From Limnohabitans sp. T6-20 (GTDB lineage: Bacteria; Pseudomonadota; Gammaproteobacteria; Burkholderiales; Burkholderiaceae_C), in the NCBI RefSeq assembly GCF_003063505.1, contig NZ_NERW01000002.1:434001-498000 (forward strand): a stretch of 64,000 nucleotides of DNA, read 5' to 3'. Made by a program: the position numbers and the translations under genes. This document shows positions 54,401 to 63,400 of the stretch, one piece after another. Position 1 is the first letter of the stretch, and each line of letters starts with the position of its first letter. Below the pieces are notes generated by a model. The model had not been told where the DNA came from and made no database searches. It saw only the letters and a list, made by a program, of their open reading frames with translations.

Positions 54401-57400
54401 CGGTTGACCGCGTCGGCCAGGGTGTTGAGTTCGTCGACCGAATCGACGGCCGAGGCGCTGCGTTCGCCGACCAGGTCGTTGAGCAAGCTCAGGCCGTTGG
54501 CGTTGGTCGCCATGGCGCCCAAGGTGACGCCCACGGTCTGGTAGGTCGCTGCAGACGGATCTGTGCCTGTGGCATCGGCGGTGCTGCCATTGGCCTCGGC
54601 CAGGATGGCGGCATAGGCGTCGACGATGGCCTGCACTTCAGCGGTGGTGTCGACCAAAGTGCTGGTGATGGCGGTGCTGGCGAGGGCCGTGTTGATGGCG
54701 GCCAGCAGCGTGGGGTTGCCTTGCAAGCCGGTGACGCCTGCGGTGGTGTAGACCGATTCGGCAGGTGCTGCACCGGTGTTGCTGTCGGCGTAGCCGATCA
54801 GCGCGTTCAAGGCGTTGGCTTGCGCGTTGACCGCAGCGGTCACCAAGGTCTGGAGGGCGTCGAGTGAAGCGATGTCTGCCGGATTGGCGTCGGCAATCGC
54901 TTGCAAGACCACGGCCAGTTGGGCCTCGCTGACGCCGGTGATGCCCAATGCACTCAGCTCGGCGCTGGTCAGTGTGGCGGCCGATGCGCCGCTGCTGGCC
55001 ACGGCCATGACTTCGCTCACGATACCGGCCAAGGTGGCCAACTCGCTGGGGGCGTCCACATCAGCGGCGGTTTTCAGGTCGATCACGCTGTTGAGCAGGC
55101 CGATTTCTGGTGCCGTGTCGATGCTGGTCGCACCCAAAAGCTGGAACTGTGCCTGCGTCAGCGCCGCGTTGTTGTTGTCGCTGCCGTCAGCTGCCAGCAA
55201 CAGGGCGTTGACGGCATCGGCCACGGCCTGCAGCTCGCTGGTGCTGTCGCTGTTGCCTGTGACCACCGGTGCCAGGTAGGCATTGGCGGTTGCAACGTTG
55301 GCGGCTGTCACGCCTTCCACCCCGGCCAGATTCCAGGTGTCGGTGGTGGGGGCGCTCTGGTTGCCGTCGTACACGCTCAGTTGCGTGACGGCGTTGGTCC
55401 ATGCTGTGTCGGCGGTGGCGATCACGGTTTGCAGTTTGGCCAAGGTGTCGCTGCCGCTGCCGTTGTCAGCTTGCGTGGCCAAGGTGGCCAGCACCGCGTT
55501 CAGGTTGTCGGCGGTCACACCGGTCAGGCCGATGAGCGTGAAATCGCTGGCGCTCAAGGCCGGGCTGGCGGTGCCGCCTGCGGCCGTGAACTGGATGGCA
55601 TCGACCACGCGGGCCAATGCGGCCAGTTCGGCGTGCGTGTCGACTTCTGTGGTGCTGGCTTGCTCCAGCACATCGTTCATCAAGCCCGCCTTGGCGGCGG
55701 TGTTGATGGCGGGCAGGGCCATGGCCTGGTATTGGGAAGCGCTGAGCACCAAATCGTCGTCGTTGCTGTTGTCGGCAGCCGCCAGGATGGCCAGGTAGCT
55801 GTCGACCACGCCTTGCACTTCGGCCAGGGTGTCGCTGTCGGCAGCAGCAATGGCGGCAAAGGCCGAGTTGACCGAGGCCAGGTTGCCAGCGTTCACACCG
55901 GTGACGCCCGCATCGCTGTAAGACAGCAGGGACGGAATGGCCGCGCCGGTGCTGCTGGTGGTGTGGTCGCGGATCACGCCCAAGGCCGTGCTTTGGGTGT
56001 TGATGGTGATCGCGCTCGTGTCGGCAGACAAGGGGCCCACGTTGCCAGCGGCATCGATGGCCAGCGCCTTGAAGCTGTAAATCGCATCGGGCAGGGGGGC
56101 GAGCGTGGCAGACCAAGCGCCGCTGCCATCGGCCATCACCGTTTTGAGCAGGGTGTTGCCGCTGTAGATTTCGACTTTGGCGTTCGCCTCGGCCGTGCCA
56201 TTCAGGGTGGGCGTGTTGCGCAGGGGCGTGACCACGGGCGTGCTCGGGGCCGCAGGTGCAACGCTGTCCACGGTGAAGGCCAGCGCGGAGGTGTCGCCGC
56301 TGATGTTGCCCGCCGCATCGCTGGCCCGGAAAGTCAGGCTGTGCCCGCCTTCTGCCAGTGGGGTGACGGCTTGCCATTGCCATTGGCCTTGTGCATTGAC
56401 CTGCACCGTGGCGATGGCGTTGCCGTTGTCACGGATAGTCAGGGTGCTGAGGGCTTCGGCCGTGCCGGTGAACACCGGCTGGGCGTCGCGGGTCAGGGCC
56501 GATCCGCTCAGTGCGGTGACGGCGGGGTTGCCGCCCACGCTGGTGACCACGGCGCTGACCAGGGCAGGCGTGCCCGGTGCCACGGTGTCAATCACCAATT
56601 CGGCGCTGGACAGGTCGGTCTTGGTGTCTTGTGCCGCTGTGGCGCTCACTTGAACGTTGTAGGTGCCGTCGGCCAAGGCTGTCGGGACGTTCAAGGTCCA
56701 GACACCGGTGGAAGTGCTGTAAGTCAGCGGGTTCGCCACAGCCGACCCGATGGTCAGGGTGTAGTTGGTACCGCCGAGGGCGACGAGGATCTGGTCGCCA
56801 GCTTCTAGCTTGATGTATTCATTGGGGTCATAGGCAGGATCAGCTGGATCGTTGTTGTAGGCCGGATTGACCTTCAACGCATTGCCGTTCACCGTGGGCG
56901 TGTTGTCGTTGGTGAGCTGGCTCACCACGGTGGGCACGTCGGGTGGGGCGATGTCCACTTTCAGGCTGCTGGCGGTGTCGGTGCTGCTGTTGCCAGCGGC
57001 GTCGCTCACGCTGGCAGTCACCGTGTAGGTGTTGCCGTGGTTCAGCGCGATGCTGTCGGCATCGGGCAGGGTCACGCTCCAGTTGCCCGCACTCACCGTG
57101 GTGGTGTAGCTCTTGCCGTTGAGGCTGACGGAGACGGTTTGGCCATCTTCGGCCGTACTGGTGCCTGCGATGACGATGTCGGTGGCCACGCTGCTCAGGT
57201 TGCTCAGAGCACCCCGTTCCGCCGCGTTGAACAAGCCTGTGCGGCTGCCGCTGCTGACGGCATCGCCTGCGATCTGGGTCACGGTCAGTGTGGGCGCTGT
57301 GCTGTCGACCTTCAGGGTGTGGGTCTGGCTGCCACTGTTGTTGTAGCTGTTGGTGCCACTGACTTCCACCGTGTAAGTTTTGTCCGTCAGGGTGGCCATG

Positions 57401-60400
57401 ACGTTGGCAGGCAAGCTGGCGGACCAGAGGCCATTGGCCACGTTGGCCGTGACCGAGGTGAGGGTGCTCGAACCGTCCTTGAGCGTGATCGTGACGCTGT
57501 TGCCGTTGAGGAAAGTGGCTTGGCCACTGACCGTGATCGCGCCTGATTTTTCAGCTGCGTTGACGACGTCATCGCCTGCGATGGTGCCGATGGTGATGAC
57601 CGGCATTTGCGTGGCATACGAAATGCCCACGTCCACGCGGTTTTGCAGTTCGCTGAGCGAGTCGATGCTGCCGGTGTCCAGCAGTTCGCCAATGGCCAGC
57701 AACACGCCAGCCAGATTGGCAGAGCTCACGCCCGTGATGCCCAAGGCCGCAAAGTCGGCAGCGCTCAAGGCGGGTGAGGCCTGTCCACCCAAGGCGGTGG
57801 TCATGAGGCGGCTGACGATGTCGGCCAGTGCCTGCAGTTCGCTGGACTCGTCCACGGCGGTGGCGGCCTTGGCATCGACCACGTCGCTCAGCAAGCTCGC
57901 TTCTGCGGCTGTGTCGATGTTGGACAGGCCCAGCAACTGGTATTGCGCGGCGCTCAGCGGCACATTGTTGTTGGTGCCGTTGCCGTCGGCACCCGTCAGC
58001 AGCTGCTGGTAGGTGTTGACGATCGCTTGCACTTCGGCGGCCGTGTCGGTGGCGGCGGTGGACAGCGGGGCGATGAAGCTGTTGAGGCCTGCCACGTTGC
58101 TGGCGTTGACGCCGGTGATACCTGCGGCCAGGTAGGTGCTGTCGGTGGGAGCGGTGTTGCTGCCGGTGTAGGCGCTGATCACGCCCATGGCCGTGTTGAA
58201 GTCGGTCACCGACGCGGTGACCGCAGTCTGCAGCGCAGACAGGCTGGCGATGCCACTGCCGTTGTTGGCCGTGGCGGCAATGCCCGCCAGCACGGCGGCC
58301 AGGTTGTCGGTGGTGACACCGGTCACCCCGATCAGGGCCAGCTCGGCGGCTGTCAGTGCGGGCGAGGGGCTTTGACCGGCGGCGGTTTGCAGCAAGCGGC
58401 TGACCACGCTGGCAATGGCATCGAGTTCGGCGATGGTGTCGACCTGGCCGGTGCTCATGGTGCCGATCACGTCGTTGTACAAAGCCAAGCCGTTGGCACC
58501 AAAGTCCAGGGTGTTGCTGATGGAGCCCAGGGTCACGCCCAGGGTCTGATAGACCGACTGTGCCGGGTCATTGGCGGTGGCATCGACCAAAGCGCCATTG
58601 GCTTCGGCCAGCACCAAGGCGTAGGCATCGACCACCGCTTGCACGGCGGCGGTGGTGCTCACATCGGTGTTGTCCACCGGTGTGCTGGCCAGCGCGCTGT
58701 TGACAGCCGCCAGCAGCACGGTGTTGGGCGTGCCGTTGGACAAGATCAGGCCCATCACACCTGCGGTGGTGTAGGTGGTCAAGTCGGGCACGGTGCCGCC
58801 GTTGTTCAGGGCGTAGTCGCCGATCACATTGAGCGCTGCGCCATAGGCCGAGACGCCGGAGGCGACCACGTTCTGCAAGCTGGCGAGGCTGTTGATGCCG
58901 CTGCCGTTGTCGGTGCTGGCGGCGATGGCAGCCAAAACCGAGGACAGGTTTTCGGGGGTGACGGTGCTGGTGCCCAGCAAAGCGTTGAGCTCGGCTGCGG
59001 TAAAAGCAGGCGTGGGTGTGCCACCAGCAGCCACCACCAAGAGGCGGTTGACGGCGTCGGCCAGGGTGTTGAGGTCAGAGACCGAGTCCACGTCAGAGGC
59101 GCTGCGCTGGCCGACCAGGTCGTTGAGCAGGCTCAGGCCGTTGGCGTTGGTCGCAATGGCACCCAAGGTGACGCCCACGGTCTGGTAAGTCGCTGCAGAC
59201 GGATCTGTCCCTGTCGCGTCCGCTGTGCTGCCATTGGCCTCGGCCAAGATGGCGGCGTAGGCATCGACGATGGTCTGCACTTCGGCGGTGGTGTCCACCA
59301 AAGTGCCGGTGATGGCGGTGCTGGCCAAGGCGGTATTGACCGCGGCCAGCAAGCTGGCGTTGCCTTGCAAGCCGGTGACGCCTGCTGAGGTGTAGACCGA
59401 CTCGGCCGGGGCTGTGCCGGTGTTGCTGTTGGCGTAGCCCACCAGCGTGCTCAGAGCCGCAGCTTGCGCGGCCAGGGCGTTGTTCACGATGGCTTGCAGA
59501 TCGGCCAAGGAATCGATATTGCCCAGGCTGGCCGAGGCGATCGCGTTCAGTATGGCCGACAGGTTGGTGCTGTTCACACCCGTCAAGCCCAGTGCGCTGA
59601 GGTCCTGCACGCTCAGCGCGGCAGGTGTTCCGCTGGTCGACGAGTCGATCAGTGCGGTGACGGTGTTGGCGAGCGTTTGCAGTTCGCCATAGGTGTCGAC
59701 GGCCGTAGAAGGCAGTGCGCCAATCACGCTGATGAGCAAGGCCGATTCGGCGTTGTCCGCAGCAGTCGGGGTGGGTGATGCCACGCTGATCAGCTGTAGG
59801 GCGGTCAGGTCGGCGGTGTTCAGGTCGGGCGTGGTCGTGGCGTTGCCGTCGGCTGCGCTCAGCACGCGCGTGTAGGCATCGACCACGGTCTGGATTTCCA
59901 GGCCCGCATCGGTGGCACTGGTGGGCAAAGCGGCGATGGCGCTGTTGATGGCGGCCAGGTTGCTGCTGTCCACGCCGCTGATGCCTGCCGCCGTGTAGGT
60001 GCTGGTGCTTGGCGTTGCGTTGCTGCCGGTGTAGCCACCGATGGTGCTCACGGCACTGTTGTAAGCCGAGATGGCGTTGGCGATCAGGGTTTGCAATTCG
60101 GCCAAGGTGTTCACGCTCGAGCCATCGTCTGCGCTGGCCGCGATCGCCGCCAAGACGGCGGCGAGGTTGTCTGGCGTCAGGTTCGGGATACCCAAGGCGC
60201 TCAGGCTGCTGACGCTCAAGGCAGGGTTGGGTGTACGACCCGCTGCAGTGTCGAGCACGCCGCTGACCGTTTGGGCCAGATCGGCCAATTCGCCGGGGGT
60301 GTCTACGCCCGTGGCGCTTTGAGTGTCCACCACGTCATTGAGCAGGCTCACTTCCGCGGCGCTATCGATGCCTGTGGCACCCAGGGTCTGGTACTGGCTG

Positions 60401-63400
60401 GCCGTCAGGCTCAGGTTGTCGTTGTTGTTGGCATCTGCACCTGCCAGCAGGGCGGTCACCGCGTCGGCCAAGGCCTGCAGCTCGCTCGTGCTGTTGGATG
60501 CACTGGTGCCCAGCGCTGCCAGATAGGCGTTCGCCACACTCAGGTTGCCGCTGGTGATGCCTTCCACGCCCGCCACGTTCCAGGTGTCGGTAGTCGGAAC
60601 AGGTGCACTGCCGCTGTAGTTGCTCAAAGCCGTCACTGCTTGGGTGTAGCTCTGGTTGGCCGCGGTGACGATGGCTTGCAACTCGGACAAGCTGTCCACT
60701 TCACTGCCGTTGTTGGCGGTTGCGGTGATGGCCGCCAGGATGGCATTGAGGTTGTTCTCGTTCACGCCCGTCAGCCCCAGCAGGGCCAAGTCGGTTGCCG
60801 TCAAGGCGGGACTCGGGCTCACGCCATTGGCGGTGTCCATGATGCCTTGCACGATGCGGGCCAGATTGGCCAACTCGGCTTGGGTGTCGACTGAGCCGCT
60901 GCCCATCACGTCGATGACCTCGTTGAGCAAATTGGCTTCTGCGGCTGTGTCGACCGTGCTCAGGCCCAGCAATTGGTATTGCGCCGCGCTGAGGGTTGGC
61001 TGGCTGTTGTCCACGCCATCTGCGCCGCCCAGCAGCTGGTTGTAGGTGTCAACAATGGCCTGGATTTCAGCTGCTGTGTTGGTGGCGCTTGTATCAACCG
61101 CCGCCAGAACGGAGTTGATCGCTGCCAAGTTGCTGCTCGTCACGCCCGTCACGCCCGCTTGCACGTAGGTCTGTGCGTCGGGCACGGCTGCACCGGTTTG
61201 GGTGCCGTTGAAGGCGCTGATTTCGGTGATGGCAGCGGCGTAAGCGCTGACCGCTGCAGCCACGATGGCTTGCAGTTCGGCTTGGGTGTCCACGGCTGAG
61301 CCGTCATTGGCAGTGGCTGCAATGGCCGCCAAAATCGCCGCCAAGTTGTCTGCGGTGACGCCGGTGATGCCCAGCTTGGCGATCGACGTTTCTGTGATCG
61401 CCGGGCTGCCGGTTTGCCCGGCCGCTGTGGCGAGGACGCTCAGGTACAGGTTGGTCAGCTCGCGAACTTCGACCACACTGTCTGTGGCGGCTACAGACAA
61501 AGGCGCGACAAAGGTGTTGAAGCCACTCACCTGCGTCGCACTCAGCGTGGTGATGCCGATGTTGGTGTACTCAGTGAGTGTGGGGGCTGGGTTGTTGGCC
61601 GATTCGCCATAGTCCCGAATGATGTTCAGCGAAGCGCCGAGCAGCGACTGCGTGACCAGTGCCTGCAAAGCCGCAGGCGAACTGATCTGGCTGCCATCGT
61701 CCGAGGTCTCGGCGATCAGGGCCAGGATGATCGCTAGGTTGTTCGCATTGACCCCCGTGACACCCAGCGACTGCAGGTCTTCCACGGTGACGGTGGGGGT
61801 GGGCGTGACGCCTGCGGCCACGTCGAGCAGTTCATTGAAGGCATTGACCATGGCCTGAATTTCTTCGCCAGAGTCTTTGCCTGTGGTGGGCAGAGCGCCC
61901 AGGAAGTTGTTCAGCGCCGAGATGTTGGTGCTGTTCACATCGGCAATGCCTGCCTCGGCATAGACCGATTCAGCGGGCGCTGAACCGACGCCGTTGTAGG
62001 CCGTCAAGATCGACAAGCTGCCCGCACTGACGGTGAGCGTGATGTCGGTGGCTTGTGCCGACACGTTGCCTGCAAGGTCGGTGGCCACAGCGGTGAACTG
62101 GTAGCGGCCAACGGGCAGGGGGTTTTCTATGGGCGCGCTGGTGGTGGCGTCCAGCAGCAAGTCGCCATTCAGGTCGCGCTGGTAGCGCAGGTCAAGCGAC
62201 CAAGTGCCGCTGGCACTGACGTTGACCACGCCCACGAGTTGACCGTCTTGGTAGATCTGCAGTTGGCTGTTGGCCTCTGCGGTGCCCTGCAAAATTTGTT
62301 GCGCCAGTGCATTGATGGTCAAGCCAGTGGCTGAGCTGGCGGATTCGGCGAACCCGACCAAAACAGGCGCCGCCGGGGCCAAGGTGTCGATGCGCACATT
62401 CAAAGTCTCTGACAAGCTCGACAGGTTGCCAGCAAGGTCTTCGACTTCGGCCCGCAACGCGTAGCTGCCATCGGCCAGTGCGCTGGTGGGACGCCAGCTG
62501 AACAGGCCGTTGGCATCGGCGCGCACGGTGCCCAGCACGGTGCTGCCGTTGTAAATGCGCACGTCGGCATCGGCTTCGGCAATGCCGTTGAAGCTCGGGC
62601 GTGGGTTGTTGGTCAGCGTCGGGCCTTGCAGGCTGGTGGTCTCGGGTGCGATCGGATCGATCACCACATAGAACGGTTCGCCCAGTGCGCTGCGGTCGCC
62701 CACAGCGCTGATGGCCACGGCCACAAAGCTGTGGGTGCCGGTTTGCAGACTTTGTGGCACATCGAAGCTGAAGGTGCCACTGCTGACGGTGGCCGTGCCT
62801 TGCAGCTGACCCGCGCGGTAGATTTCGACAAAGGCCGCGCCGGTGGCGCTGCCGGTCAACGTGGGTTTGACGCTGCGCGTGATGCCGTCGCTGGTACTGC
62901 GACCCGTGTCTGTGGCGAGGGTCAAGGCCGACAACACCGGTGCATCAGGGACCACGGTGCTCAGGCTGAAGTCGCGTGTCGCGAGGGTTTCGTTGCCTGC
63001 CGCGTCGGTGGCGGTCACCCGTACTTGTTTGGCACCATCGGTGCCCAACAGGGCGAGGGTGCCGGTGTCCATCGGGATGCGCCAGCGGCCCGCGGCGTCG
63101 GCGACGGTCTGCAAAGTGCCCACCACGGTGCCACCCACGCTGCTGAGCAATTGCACGCGCAGGGTGAGGTTGGCTTCGGCCAGACCGTCCAGCGTGATGC
63201 CGGCGGCTTTTTCGGTGGCGTTGACCACGTCGTCCAAAGCCACGGCTGCGATGCCCAAGGACGGACCTTGGGTGTCGATCTCCAGGCTCAAGAGGGGGCT
63301 GGCTGTGCTGGTGTTGCCCGCCACATCGGTGGCGATGGCGCTCAGGGTGTGTGTGCCATCGGGCAGGGCCTGGCTCAGCGTCAGTTGCCAAAGACCTGCG

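Larger units (their letters stand above)
44846..55995 (-). repeat. Second block of helical super-repeats (18 copies)
   Basis: Each super-repeat of about 206 residues has three related parts. Part A has a Y-x2-AGVTGV-x3-NL core and ends in VDTTAEVQ...VDAY..ILAEANG. Part B contains Y.AIG, then ALLNDVIG, then VDSV.EI.ALA. Part C contains ALTAADLAALGITGVTADNL, then AAIAATADDGS, then LAELQALV. I counted 18 part-C units here. The pattern predicts Ala-rich amphipathic helices joined by Gly/Asn turns. Confidence 0.8.

Noticed and set aside
44218..59388. Series of long plus-strand open frames opposite the giant gene (350-635 codons each)
   Set aside because: They are antisense to in-frame protein repeats. 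Their Gly/Gln/Val/His-rich repetitive products mirror the repeats and show no independent motif.
44846..62016. CRISPR-like or tandem DNA repeat array
   Set aside because: The periodicity (about 550-620 bp) is in-frame and reflects protein repeats; there are no short direct repeats with unique spacers.
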